A stretch of 61,195 nt of DNA from Cohnella laeviribosi DSM 21336 (GCF_000378425.1 NZ_KB899832.1:1-61195), one strand, 5' to 3'. Counted from the first letter of the stretch, positions 51,033-59,546 are shown. Numbers and translations: made by a program. The notes: a model not told the origin generated them from the sequence alone.

Positions 51033-51944
51033 ATGAAGAAAAAAACAAGCGCCGTGCTATGCCTGTTTATGCTCCTGTTTGCGGCCGGCTGCGGGTCGTC
51101 CGCGACCGAAGGCGCTTCGTCTCCGTCTCCTTCCGCTTCCGCGCAGGCGAGCCAGGCAAACCCGCCGGCCGAACCGCACCGCATCGTATCTACGACCGTC
51201 GCCGTGACGCAGATCATGGATGCGCTCGGCATCGACCTCGTGGGCGTGCCGACCAGCTCCAAGACGCTTCCCGCCCGCTACAAAGGCGTGACGAAGGTCG
51301 GCAATCCGATGAGCCCGGATATGGAAATCGTCAAGTCGCTGAAGCCGACGGAGGTACTTTCCGTCACGACGCTGAAGTACGACTTGCAGCCCAAATTCGA
51401 GAGCGCGGGCATTAAGGCGCGCTTCGTGGATTTGACCAGCTTGGCTTCCATGCAGAAAGCGATCGCAGACATCGGCCGCAAGTACGGCAAGGAAGAAGAA
51501 GCGAGGGCGCTCATCGCGAAATACGACGAGAAGGTCGAGGAGATCAAAAAGGCGGTCGAAGGCAAGCCGCATCCCAAAGTGCTGATTCTGATGGGTGTGC
51601 CGGGAAGCTATCTGGTCGCGACGGAGCATTCCTACATCGGAGATCTTGTCAAAATAGCCGGAGGGGTGAACGTCGTGCAGGGAGAGACGGTGGAGTACCT
51701 CGCTTCCAACAGCGAATATTTGCACCGGTCCAATCCGGACGTCATTCTGCGCGCGGCGCACGGCATGCCGGACGAGGTGATCAAGATGTTCGACAAGGAA
51801 TTCAAGGAGAACGATATTTGGAAGCATTTCAATGCGGTCAAGAACGGCCGGGTATACGATCTGGAAGAGGCGCTGTTCGGGACGACGGGAAATCTGGCGG
51901 CCGATAAGGCGCTGGACGCGCTGGTAGGGATGCTGTACCCATGA
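51033..51944 (+). CDS. IsdE-like haem-binding lipoprotein
   Basis: A 303-residue class III binding protein with a lipobox (AAGC, C20) and a Ser/Pro/Ala linker. Core landmarks are RIVSTTVAVTQIMDALGIDL, VTKVGNPMSPDMEIVKSLKP, and RAAHGMPDEVIKMFDKEF. S. aureus IsdE holds haem iron by a methionine in the N-lobe and a histidine in the C-lobe; the NPMSPDME and AAHGMPDE segments carry residues at the corresponding places. ATG 51033 follows AAAGGGG. The stop overlaps the permease start by 4 bases. It is the importer component that should accept haem from the NEAT proteins. Confidence 0.92.
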   Translation: MKKKTSAVLCLFMLLFAAGCGSSATEGASSPSPSASAQASQANPPAEPHRIVSTTVAVTQIMDALGIDLVGVPTSSKTLPARYKGVTKVGNPMSPDMEIVKSLKPTEVLSVTTLKYDLQPKFESAGIKARFVDLTSLASMQKAIADIGRKYGKEEEARALIAKYDEKVEEIKKAVEGKPHPKVLILMGVPGSYLVATEHSYIGDLVKIAGGVNVVQGETVEYLASNSEYLHRSNPDVILRAAHGMPDEVIKMFDKEFKENDIWKHFNAVKNGRVYDLEEALFGTTGNLAADKALDALVGMLYP

Positions 51945-52927
51945 CCAGGAAAGGATGGAGCTTTGTCGTCGTCATTCTGCTGCTGCTCGCCGCTATCGTG
52001 CTTTCGATGGCGATCGGCAGCATCAAAGTCGGCTTTGCGGAACTGATTCGAGGGCTATTAACCGGGACCAACGAAAAGGTCGAGGTGATTCGGGATTTGC
52101 GTTTGCCGCGCCTGATCGTCGCGCTGTTTGTCGGCGCCTCGCTCGCGGTATCCGGCGTGCTGCTGCAGGCGGTAATGCGCAACCCGCTGGCGGATGCGGG
52201 CGTGATCGGCATCTCCTCGGGAGCGGGGCTCATCTCGCTGCTATTTGTCACCCTTTTCCCGACGCTGTTTTTCTGGCTGCCGTTCTTTGCATTTCTCGGC
52301 GGGGTTTTCGCCTGCTTTCTTGTCTATTCGCTCTCGTGGAAGTCGGGCTTAAGCCCGCTTCGGCTTGTGCTTGTCGGCATTGCCGTCAACGCCACCTTTA
52401 CGGGGCTGGGACAATCGTTCAACTACCGCGGAAGCTATGCGGTGACGAGCGTAAACCAGGCGACGACCTCGATCTTTACGCTGAAAACGTGGACGGACGT
52501 GCAGACGATGCTCATTTACGGCACCGCCGGCCTCGTGCTGGCCATGCTTCTGTCCTCGTGGTGCAATCTGCTCGCCATGCAGGACAAAACCGCCCGGAAC
52601 CTGGGGCTGCATGTCCATCGCGCCCGGCTGCTCGTCTCGGCCGTCGCCGTGCTGCTCGCCGCCGTCGCGACCGCGATCGGAGGGCTGATCGCCTTCGTCG
52701 GACTGCTCGTTCCGCATATCGCCCGTTCGCTGGTCGGCTCGGACCACAGGACGCTGATCCCTTTTTCGGCGCTTTCGGGCGCGCTTCTGATCTTGACGGC
52801 GGACACGCTGGGCAGAACCGTGCTGGCTCCGACCGAAATTCCGGCTTCCATTATCATGACGGTCATCGGCGGCCCCTTCCTCATTTTCCTGCTTAGAAGG
52901 AGCGCGCATATGCATGGAGATTCATAA
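51941..52927 (+). CDS. IsdF-like haem ABC permease (FecCD family)
   Basis: A 328-residue permease: [60 protein letters not shown] and TLGRTVLAPTEIPASIIMTV are the family blocks; about ten helices are present. It should carry haem delivered by the IsdE-like lipoprotein. It overlaps both its neighbours (4 bases upstream, 14 bases downstream). It is only a distant relative of the other FecCD permease at 45210, so the locus carries two importers rather than a recent duplication. Confidence 0.92.
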   Translation: MTRKGWSFVVVILLLLAAIVLSMAIGSIKVGFAELIRGLLTGTNEKVEVIRDLRLPRLIVALFVGASLAVSGVLLQAVMRNPLADAGVIGISSGAGLISLLFVTLFPTLFFWLPFFAFLGGVFACFLVYSLSWKSGLSPLRLVLVGIAVNATFTGLGQSFNYRGSYAVTSVNQATTSIFTLKTWTDVQTMLIYGTAGLVLAMLLSSWCNLLAMQDKTARNLGLHVHRARLLVSAVAVLLAAVATAIGGLIAFVGLLVPHIARSLVGSDHRTLIPFSALSGALLILTADTLGRTVLAPTEIPASIIMTVIGGPFLIFLLRRSAHMHGDS

Positions 52928-53702
52928 CGTTGTCTTTTCCTACGACAAGAAGACGGATCAGTTGAAAGGCGTTTCCGGCAGCGTTCCGAAAGGCAAAATC
53001 ACGACGATTATCGGCCCGAACGGCTGCGGCAAGTCCACCCTGCTCGGCGTCATGTCGGGCAACCATCTTCCGGGCGGGGGCCAGGCGGTGCTGGACGGCA
53101 AGGCGATTCACCATTACAAGCCCAAAGAACTGGCGCGCAAGCTGGCGGTCGTGCACCAGCAGAACGGCGCGCCTTCGGACATGACGGTGGAGCGGCTTGT
53201 CGCGTACGGACGCATGCCGTACCGGACGATGTTCGGCGGCGACCGGGAGGAGGACGAGCGGGCGGTCGACTGGGCGCTGTCCTGCACCAATCTGGAGGCC
53301 AAACGCAAGCTGCCGATCGATAGGCTGTCCGGAGGGGAAAGGCAACGGGTATGGGTGGCGATGGCGCTGGCGCAAAAGACGCCGATTCTGTTTCTCGACG
53401 AGCCGACGACCTACCTGGACATCTATTACCAACTCGAGATGCTCGAATTCATCAGGGAGCTGAACCGCAAGCACGGGCTTACGATCGTGATGGTGCTGCA
53501 CGACATCAATCAGGCCATCCGCTACAGCGACAAGATTATCGTCATGAAGGACGGGCGGATCGTGGCCGCGGGCGAGCCCGAAGACGTGATTACGGAGCGC
53601 GCCATCCGCGAGATTTACGGGGTTGAAGCGATCGTCCGCCGGGAGCCGGAGGCGGGGCTGCACGTCATTTTGACGGGAATCCGGCCGCTCGTCCGGCCCT
53701 GA
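52914..53702 (+). CDS. Haem ABC transporter ATPase
   Basis: A 262-residue FecE-type ATPase: Walker A GPNGCGKST (about 33-41), Q-loop VVHQQNG, signature LSGGERQRV, Walker B ILFLDEPTT, H-loop MVLHD. It powers the IsdE/IsdF importer. Unlike its counterpart at 43972 it ends normally (REPEAGLHVILTGIRPLVRP) without an oxygenase domain. ATG 52914 lies within the permease's last codons. It is the last gene of the plus-strand Fur operon, closed by a terminator. Confidence 0.94.
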   Translation: MEIHNVVFSYDKKTDQLKGVSGSVPKGKITTIIGPNGCGKSTLLGVMSGNHLPGGGQAVLDGKAIHHYKPKELARKLAVVHQQNGAPSDMTVERLVAYGRMPYRTMFGGDREEDERAVDWALSCTNLEAKRKLPIDRLSGGERQRVWVAMALAQKTPILFLDEPTTYLDIYYQLEMLEFIRELNRKHGLTIVMVLHDINQAIRYSDKIIVMKDGRIVAAGEPEDVITERAIREIYGVEAIVRREPEAGLHVILTGIRPLVRP

Positions 53703-53705
53703 ACG

Positions 53706-53738
53706 AAGGTCCCTGAGCGAAGGGACCCTTATTTTTAT
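53706..53738 (+). terminator. Terminator of the NEAT/Isd operon
   Basis: GGTCCCT pairs with AGGGACC around GAGCGA; CTTATTTTTAT follows. It lies 4 bases after the ATPase stop. Confidence 0.85.
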
Positions 53739-53741
53739 GGA

Positions 53742-53792
53742 TTGAAAATCCCGCAGTTATCCCATATGATTTACATGACTGACTAATCAATC
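53742..53792 (+). promoter_or_regulatory. Sigma-A promoter with TetR-like operator ahead of osmC-like gene
   Basis: TTGAAA (53742-53747), 17 bases, TATGAT (53765-53770). GACTGA-CTAA-TCAATC (53777-53792) is a near-perfect inverted repeat at the expected start point and resembles TetR-family sites of the TGACTGACTAATCA type. No tetR gene is adjacent. Confidence 0.6.
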
Positions 53793-53953
53793 GAGAAATA
53801 GGATTGGAGACGTTCGGTAACGAATTTGACGAAGCCGATACCCGAAAGCGCTCGCCGCAAGCGACGGCGCGGACGGGCATATATCGGATTGTTTGCGTGC
53901 GGTCGCGCCGAACGAAGGCGTTGACCGGTCCGGACCGTATGGGGGGAACAAGC

Positions 53954-54325
53954 ATGATCGAAGTGAGCTGGAGCGACAGGCAGTACAAGGTCAAAAACGG
54001 AGACGGCGCCGTATGGGGAACGGAAGCGTCCGCGTCGTGGACGCCGGTCGAGCTGCTCGAATGCTCGCTTGCGTTCTGCGTAGCGAAATCGCTGAATATC
54101 GTCATGGAGCGCGACGGGGTGGAAGCGGACGCATTCGTCGTGGCGGTTCGCGCCGCCAAGGCCGCAGCGGGAGCCCCGCGTCTGGAAAGCTTCGAGATTG
54201 ACGTGGAGCTGCCGCCGCTGTTTGAGCCCGGCTACAAGGAGAAGCTGCTTCGGCACGCTTCGCAGCTCTGCACGATCGGCAATACGCTCAAGCGGGGAAG
54301 CGAATTGCGTTATGAATCGGAGTAA
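53954..54325 (+). CDS. OsmC-family protein
   Basis: A 123-residue OsmC/YhfA-type protein. The two redox cysteine regions are present (ELLECSLAFCVAKS and SQLCTIGNTL), the fold order is right (beta sheet, then LLECSLAFC helix, RLESFEIDVEL, KLLRHASQLC helix). Members reduce organic hydroperoxides or act on thiols. ATG 53954 follows GGGGGAA; a longer frame to 53804 has no good start signal. The transcript leader from the predicted promoter is about 175 bases. It is followed after 98 bases by the short HyuB-like gene. Confidence 0.85.
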   Translation: MIEVSWSDRQYKVKNGDGAVWGTEASASWTPVELLECSLAFCVAKSLNIVMERDGVEADAFVVAVRAAKAAAGAPRLESFEIDVELPPLFEPGYKEKLLRHASQLCTIGNTLKRGSELRYESE

Positions 54326-54423
54326 CGGAGGAGCCCTATGCCGTTTATCCGGGCGCGAAGCGTCTTTGGGCGGCAATGGCGGCTGCATGACGAAGTCCGG
54401 CGGGAAAGAGAGGGGGGTTCAAG

Positions 54424-55131
54424 GTGGCGAAGGCAACAGCTGACCGGATCGAACAGCAAACGATTTATGGCGAGATCGCGGCCTTGAATCGGCATGCCGG
54501 CGATCGTTTGCGGCGCGCTTTTCGTTCTTCGGACAAAGCGGAGAACCGGATGTTCGCCGCGGCCGTGCTGACCGCGAGGCTCGAGCTGGCCCATCAGATC
54601 CGGTTCGGGAACGCGCCTCTCTGCGCCTTGCGGGCGTCGGTGCGCCGCGCGTTCGGCGTTTTCGCCCGCGACATCGCCGAAGGCGACGTCATCGTGACCG
54701 CCGACCCGTACGCCGGCGGGACGGCCGGGCAAGCGTTGACGATGGCGATTCCCGTCTTCGTGAACGGCCAACTGACGCTGTTTCCGGCCATCCGGGCGCA
54801 GCTTGCGGATTCCGAGGGCGAACTGGCGGGCGGATTCAACCCGGCCGCCTACGAATGGTGGCAGGAGCGCGTCCGCATGACGCCGGTGAAGCTGTTCGCG
54901 GGCGGCAAACTGCAGCCTAACGTGTTTCGCTTCCTGACGGCCAGCAGCCGGACGCCGGATTGGCTCGGCGCCGATCTGGAGGCGATGCATTCCTGCTGCC
55001 GGGAGGCGCAGCGTTCGATCCTGAACCTGATCCGGCAATACGGTCAGGAGAAGGTTCTGCAGGCGGTTGACGGCATGATCCGCAATACGGAACAGGCATG
55101 CCGGTCCGGGGACATCAAGGTGAAATATTGA
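54424..55131 (+). CDS. Short HyuB (hydantoinase/oxoprolinase B) domain protein
   Basis: A 235-residue protein resembling the N-terminal part of hydantoinase B/oxoprolinase: EGDVIVTADPYAGGTAGQAL, PVFVNGQLTLFPAIRAQLAD, and the block WWQERVRMTPVKLFAGGKLQ, RTPDWLGADLEA. HyuB subunits are 500-600 residues and work with HyuA; here only about 40 percent is present, and the histidine of the usual GGTHLPD motif is absent (GGTAGQAL). The stop is clean and codon use is normal. The start is GTG 54424 after GAGGGGGG. No HyuA gene is nearby. It may be a derived small protein or a decayed gene. Confidence 0.65.
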   Translation: MAKATADRIEQQTIYGEIAALNRHAGDRLRRAFRSSDKAENRMFAAAVLTARLELAHQIRFGNAPLCALRASVRRAFGVFARDIAEGDVIVTADPYAGGTAGQALTMAIPVFVNGQLTLFPAIRAQLADSEGELAGGFNPAAYEWWQERVRMTPVKLFAGGKLQPNVFRFLTASSRTPDWLGADLEAMHSCCREAQRSILNLIRQYGQEKVLQAVDGMIRNTEQACRSGDIKVKY

Positions 55132-55148
55132 TATTAATAATCCTTCTC
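55130..55148. promoter_or_regulatory. Fur box ahead of the FhuF-like gene
   Basis: GATATTAATAATCCTTCTC matches the Fur consensus at 15 of 19 positions. It overlaps the stop codon of the HyuB-like gene and lies about 60 bases ahead of ATG 55209. Confidence 0.75.
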
Positions 55149-55208
55149 ATTGAAAAAGGGGTCCGCACACAGTATGATGATATCAATGAAAGCCAAAGGG
55201 GTTTTCCG

Positions 55209-56009
55209 ATGTCGACCGAAATCGATTTTACATGGATCCGCGGGTTTTTCCGCATTTCGCCCGAAGGCGCGGAGAACCCGGTGTCGGAGCTTCCGGGGAC
55301 GGACCTGCTCGACGGAAGCAAGCTGCTGCCCGCGCTGGAGGCGGCCGGCCGGATCGTCAGGGCGACCGGGCTCGAATTGCCGGCATCGTTTGCGGGATTG
55401 ACCTTGTGCAACCTGTGCGCGGTCTCGCTGATCGTGATGGCGCGGCACAACCGGATGCCGGATTTGTCGCTGTCGAATCTGACGTTCCAGTTGGAATCGC
55501 AAGGGAGCTTTTTTTATTTCGGTTATAAAATCCACGATCTCCGTTGGAAGGATATACCCGAAAGCCCGGGAACGGAACGGGCGGCGTCTGCCGTCCAGGA
55601 GTGGATCCCCTGGTTCCGGGAAGCGGTTGTGCCCGCCGTCGAAGCGATTGCCGCAGGCGCGGGCGTGAAGCCGGAGTTGATATGGGGCCAGTTCGGCGGG
55701 CATCTTGCGAGGGTCAGGGAATTCGCCGTCCGGGAGGAACGCCGCGATGATGCGCTGGCGAGGCTGGATCACGACGTTCGGACGTTAACCGGGCTGCCCG
55801 CGGAGCTGTTTCGCCGCAAGCGGAACCCGTTCGTGTACCGCCCCCGTTATATCGAAGACCCGTACCGGCCCGGCGAGCGGATGATGATGCGTTCGTCGTG
55901 CTGCATGTATTACTGCCGCGCCGAAGGAGCCAAGTGCTACAATTGCCCTCGGCTGACCTCGGAAGAGCGGGAATCGATGCGGCAGGCGATCGCCGCCCAG
56001 AACCGATAA
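55209..56009 (+). CDS. FhuF-like ferric-siderophore reductase (2Fe-2S)
   Basis: A 266-residue protein of the IucA/FhuF ferric iron reductase family. The C-terminal 2Fe-2S site has the atypical FhuF order C-C-x10-C-x2-C (SSCCMYYCRAEGAKCYNCPR). The N-terminal part carries the family core (YIEDPYRPGERMMMRSSCC). FhuF reduces iron in hydroxamate siderophores to release it in the cytoplasm. ATG 55209 follows AAAGGGG. The Fur box at 55130 places it in the iron-starvation response with the haem island to its left. A promoter between stop and start is implied by the spacing. Confidence 0.9.
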   Translation: MSTEIDFTWIRGFFRISPEGAENPVSELPGTDLLDGSKLLPALEAAGRIVRATGLELPASFAGLTLCNLCAVSLIVMARHNRMPDLSLSNLTFQLESQGSFFYFGYKIHDLRWKDIPESPGTERAASAVQEWIPWFREAVVPAVEAIAAGAGVKPELIWGQFGGHLARVREFAVREERRDDALARLDHDVRTLTGLPAELFRRKRNPFVYRPRYIEDPYRPGERMMMRSSCCMYYCRAEGAKCYNCPRLTSEERESMRQAIAAQNR

Positions 56010-56051
56010 GGGTCCGCCCGTTCAAGCGCGCATGGCGGCGCGCGAACGGCG

Positions 56052-56076
56052 GAGCCGGGTTGCCGGATTCGGCTCT
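56052..56076. terminator. Weak hairpin between FhuF-like and HAD genes
   Basis: GAGCCG pairs with CGGCTC around a 13-base loop, followed by TTGCCC. It lies between convergent genes. Only a modest terminator candidate. Confidence 0.4.
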
Positions 56077-56093
56077 TGCCCGTTAAACCGGCT

Positions 56094-56867
56094 TCAGATC
56101 AGCCCGGCATACCGAAGCCCGCTCACGATGCCGCCCTCGTCCACCCTGGCGGTAACATAGTCGGCGTACGGCTTTAACTGCTCGTGGGCGTTGCCCATCG
56201 CGATGCCGAGTCCGACGAAGGACAGCATTTCCTTGTCGTTCAGCCCGTCGCCGAATGCGACGGCTTCCTCCGGCGCGATGCCCAGGTGCTTGAGCAACTG
56301 CTCGATGCCCCGCGCCTTGGACCCCCCGTTCGGCAGCACGTCCATCGCCTTCTGGTGCCAGCGCACGAGCCGAAGCTCGTTCAGCAGTTCCCCGTACAGA
56401 TGCTCTTCATGCTCCTCGCAGTGAAGGAACGCCTGAAAAATCTCGTCCGTTTCCCAGAAAGAAGGGTTGAACCCCGGCAGTTCGACTTTAAGGGAACTGA
56501 TCGATTCGATCACATGGGGATGGGCGTCCGCGTTGGCGAAATACCCCTCGCTTCCTTGGAAGACAAGCGGATGGCCGTGCGTAGCCGCCAGGCCGACAAG
56601 CGTTTCCAATGCGGTCCGCGGGATCGTATGCTTGTAGATCGGAGCGCCGTCGTGAACGACGTAGGCTCCGTTCAGGCTGATATAAGAGGCAATGCCGACC
56701 TCCGCCGCGATCGGTTGAAAGAAATAAGGGGCCCGGCCCGTGGCGATGGCGGTTACAATCCCTTTCTCCTGAAGCTCGCGGATCGCCTTGGCCGCGTCCC
56801 CGGGAATTTGCTTCTCTTCGTCCACCAATGTGCCGTCTATATCGAAAAATACGATTTTATATGCCAT
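56094..56867 (-). CDS. Cof-type HAD-IIB phosphatase
   Basis: A 257-residue HAD hydrolase. Motif I is FFDIDGTLVDE (nucleophile D9, acid D11), motif II ATGRAP, motif III the lysine around SKARGIEQLL, and motif IV AFGDGLNDKEML. The HAD-IIB cap (residues about 80-185) marks the Cof/YkrA group, which dephosphorylates sugar phosphates and cofactors. ATG 56867 is 10 bases after AGGAG; the longer frame to 56945 is Arg-rich and unlikely. The gene is convergent with FhuF and separated from the ABC exporter gene by 91 bases. The substrate cannot be read. Confidence 0.92.
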   Translation of the reverse strand: MAYKIVFFDIDGTLVDEEKQIPGDAAKAIRELQEKGIVTAIATGRAPYFFQPIAAEVGIASYISLNGAYVVHDGAPIYKHTIPRTALETLVGLAATHGHPLVFQGSEGYFANADAHPHVIESISSLKVELPGFNPSFWETDEIFQAFLHCEEHEEHLYGELLNELRLVRWHQKAMDVLPNGGSKARGIEQLLKHLGIAPEEAVAFGDGLNDKEMLSFVGLGIAMGNAHEQLKPYADYVTARVDEGGIVSGLRYAGLI

Positions 56868-56958
56868 GCTCGCCATTCTCCTATCCCTATCCCGCTGTCT
56901 CTTTGTGTACCTCCTATCATAAAGCCGAAGACTCGGGCCTGGCAACCCTTCAACTTCT

Positions 56959-58767
56959 TTACATCGCGGCGAAATCCTGTTCCCTGTCGGCGGAAGCGAG
57001 GGCGGCTTTCATCTGTTGGCTGACCAGCTTTTGATAAAGCGGGTGGGTGTTCAGCAGCTCCTCATGCGTTCCCTGGCCGGTAATCCGGCCGCGTTCGAGC
57101 ACGATGATTTGATCGGCTTCGAAAACGGTGGAAAGGCGATGGGCGATGACGAGGGTGGTCCGGTCTTTTTTCAAATTTTGCAGCGCCTGCTGCACGAGCG
57201 CCTCGGATTCGCTGTCCAGGCTCGAAGTCGCCTCGTCGAGCAGCAGCAGCTGCGGATTGCGCAGCAGCGCCCGGGCGATGGCGATCCGCTGACGCTGTCC
57301 GCCCGACAGCCGGACGCCGCGCTCGCCGACTTCGGTATCGTAGCCTGCCGGCAGTCTGGCGATGAATTCGGCCGCGTTCGCAAGCTCGGCGGCTTGCTTC
57401 AGCTCGCGGTCGTCGATCCGGCGGTCGATGCCGTAGCAGATATTGTCGCGAATCGTGCCCGACATCAGCGGACTGTCCTGGGATACGTAGCCGATCGCTT
57501 GCCGCCAAAGCGGCAGGGACAGGTCGGCGATGTCCGTTTCGCCAAGCCGGATGCGTCCCTCCGTTGGAGCGTAGAACCTTTCGATCAGCGAGAAAATCGT
57601 AGTCTTGCCCGCGCCGCTCGGCCCGACGAACGCAACGGTCTGGCCCGGCCGGATGGTCAAGCGGATGTCGGAAAGAATCCGCTTATCCGCGTCGTAGCTA
57701 AAGGAAACGCCGTCGAACACAAGAGGCTGGCTGAAATCCGGTTTCGCCTGCCGCTCCGATGCCGCGCGCCCTTCGTTGCCGGAGGGCTGTTCCTGCGGGG
57801 TGTTCAGCAGCTCGTGAATGCGTTCCGTCGCGCCCATCGCCTTTTGGAAAGCGGTGAAAAAGGACGCCATCATCGTAAACGGGGTGATGATCTGGAACAA
57901 GTAGATCAAGATCGCCACCAGCGTCCCCGCCGGCAAGTCGCCGGAAGCGACCCGCGCGCCGCCATATCCGATGATGACGACAAAGACGAGCAGGATGACG
58001 GTGGTCATGACCGGAGCGGTGACGGCCTGATAGACGGCTTCCTTGAATCCGAAGCGCATCAGATTGTCGATCTGGCGGCTGCCGTTGGCCCGCTCCGCCG
58101 CCTGGGCATTGGAGGCTTTGACCAGCCGGATTTCGCTGAGGACGCGGCCGAGGCTCGCGCTGAAGCCGGCCATTTCATCCTGGGCCTGCAGGGAGATGCG
58201 GTACATTTTCCGGCCGAACGGAACCAGCACAAGCATGGACAGCGGAATCACGGAGAGCAGGATGACGGTCATCTGCCAGTCCATTACAAACAGCAGGATG
58301 ACGGCGCCGACGATCGAGACGATGCCGGATACGAGCGTGCCGAGATGGCTGGCGACCAGCGTCTTGATGGCGCCCGTATCCTGGGTGATCCGGCTCATCA
58401 GCTCGCCGGACTCATGCTTGTCGAAAAAGCCGACCGGCAGTTCGAGCGTATGGTTCCACAACCGCGTGCGAATGTCGGCGACGATGCGTTCCCCCGTCGC
58501 GTTCAGCAGGTAATGGGCGACGCCGCCCGCCAGCGCCTGCAGGACGAAGGCGCCGGCCAGCCCGGCGACGAGCATGGCGTTGAACCCGATTTCGGAAAAG
58601 CGATTGATGAAATCGCGCGCGAACAAAGGGACGATTAAACCCGCCGCGGCCTCAAGCAGGCTGAGCAGGGCGGCGAAGACGATAATCCGCTTCACCGGCT
58701 TTCCGGTCTTAAGCAGCGCGATGAATTTCCTCCAGCTTTCAGGGGCGACGGCCGCTTGCTTGTCCAT
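56959..58767 (-). CDS. Multidrug-type ABC exporter, fused permease-ATPase (BmrA/MsbA-like)
   Basis: A 602-residue half-transporter that should dimerise. Six membrane helices occupy about 25-310. The ATPase has Walker A GPSGAGKTT (about 388-396), Q-loop YVSQD, signature LSGGQRQR, Walker B LLLLDEATSSLDS and H-loop IAHRLST. The sequence resembles BmrA-type exporters that pump lipophilic drugs or lipids. ATG 58767 follows AGGAGGAGT and is 3 bases from the stop of the merR gene upstream, so the exporter is co-transcribed with its likely regulator. Drug specificity is unknown. Confidence 0.94.
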   Translation of the reverse strand: MDKQAAVAPESWRKFIALLKTGKPVKRIIVFAALLSLLEAAAGLIVPLFARDFINRFSEIGFNAMLVAGLAGAFVLQALAGGVAHYLLNATGERIVADIRTRLWNHTLELPVGFFDKHESGELMSRITQDTGAIKTLVASHLGTLVSGIVSIVGAVILLFVMDWQMTVILLSVIPLSMLVLVPFGRKMYRISLQAQDEMAGFSASLGRVLSEIRLVKASNAQAAERANGSRQIDNLMRFGFKEAVYQAVTAPVMTTVILLVFVVIIGYGGARVASGDLPAGTLVAILIYLFQIITPFTMMASFFTAFQKAMGATERIHELLNTPQEQPSGNEGRAASERQAKPDFSQPLVFDGVSFSYDADKRILSDIRLTIRPGQTVAFVGPSGAGKTTIFSLIERFYAPTEGRIRLGETDIADLSLPLWRQAIGYVSQDSPLMSGTIRDNICYGIDRRIDDRELKQAAELANAAEFIARLPAGYDTEVGERGVRLSGGQRQRIAIARALLRNPQLLLLDEATSSLDSESEALVQQALQNLKKDRTTLVIAHRLSTVFEADQIIVLERGRITGQGTHEELLNTHPLYQKLVSQQMKAALASADREQDFAAM

Positions 58768-58769
58768 GA

Positions 58770-59525
58770 CTACTCCTCCTTTTTCAATCCGTTCGTATAG
58801 TATTGGAACACTTCGCCCAGCTTCTGCTCCTCTTCGCGGGTGAAGGGGGAGATGATGGACGTATCCGGCGCCTCCAAGATCGCCTCCGGGCTCAGGTCGA
58901 GGTCCTCCAGCTTGAATTCGGGTCCCAGCATCTCCTTAAGCAAGTCCATCACCTGCGACGCATAACGCTGAAGCTGCGGATGATCCGGCTCGTACAGCGG
59001 AAGATCGCGTTTCAACGCCTGAAAAATTTCGGCGGTCCGCTTTGTCAGCTCCAGCTCTTTCGTCCGCATCGCCTCCGCCATGTTTTCGACGGCGGGCTGC
59101 GGGAAATGGCGGGCCATCCAGCGCATGTAGTCTTGTTCCTTCAGGACGCTGTGGATAAGGAAGCTGACCACTTGCGTATCCGGCTCCGCCTCCTCCAGCA
59201 CCGACAGGGTGTAATCGATCGCCTTCATCATTTGCGCGAGGCGCTCCTGCTTGCGCAGCAGCGCTTCTTTTTGCAGCTTGAGCGATTCCTTCAGGCCCGC
59301 GGGCTCGCGGGGAAGCGCGCCGCGAATGTCGTCGAGCGAAAAATCCAAATATTTCAGCGCGATGATGTGCTGCAGCGGGATCAGATCCCGATCGGTGTAA
59401 TAGCGGCGTCCCGAATCGCTGACGTGGCTTGGCTTAAGCAAATCGATCTGGTCGTAATAGCGAAGCGTCCGCAGACTGACGCCGGTCAGCTTGGCGAATT
59501 CGCCGATGGACATCAAACGGTTCAT
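58770..59525 (-). CDS. MerR-family regulator controlling the ABC exporter
   Basis: A 251-residue MerR-type activator. The DNA-binding domain is at 1-70 (LMSIGEFAKLTGVSLRTLRY, YDQIDLLKPSHVSDSGRRYY), then the coiled coil about 75-125. The last 120 residues form a helical ligand-binding region (TipA-like layout, RWMARHFPQPAV) with no metal-binding cysteines. It should bind a 19-base-spaced promoter and activate by twisting DNA. The start ATG 59525 follows GGGAGGG. Its promoter at 59547 has precisely that geometry, so it probably activates itself and the exporter gene 3 bases downstream. Confidence 0.92.
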   Translation of the reverse strand: MNRLMSIGEFAKLTGVSLRTLRYYDQIDLLKPSHVSDSGRRYYTDRDLIPLQHIIALKYLDFSLDDIRGALPREPAGLKESLKLQKEALLRKQERLAQMMKAIDYTLSVLEEAEPDTQVVSFLIHSVLKEQDYMRWMARHFPQPAVENMAEAMRTKELELTKRTAEIFQALKRDLPLYEPDHPQLQRYASQVMDLLKEMLGPEFKLEDLDLSPEAILEAPDTSIISPFTREEEQKLGEVFQYYTNGLKKEE

Positions 59526-59546
59526 GGCCTTTTCCCTCCCATGCCC

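Noticed and set aside
57016..58638. 540-codon plus-strand frame opposite the ABC exporter.
   Set aside because: Antisense shadow of the exporter; the composition (Arg, Gln, Asp, His) is typical of reverse-strand translation and no start signal is present.
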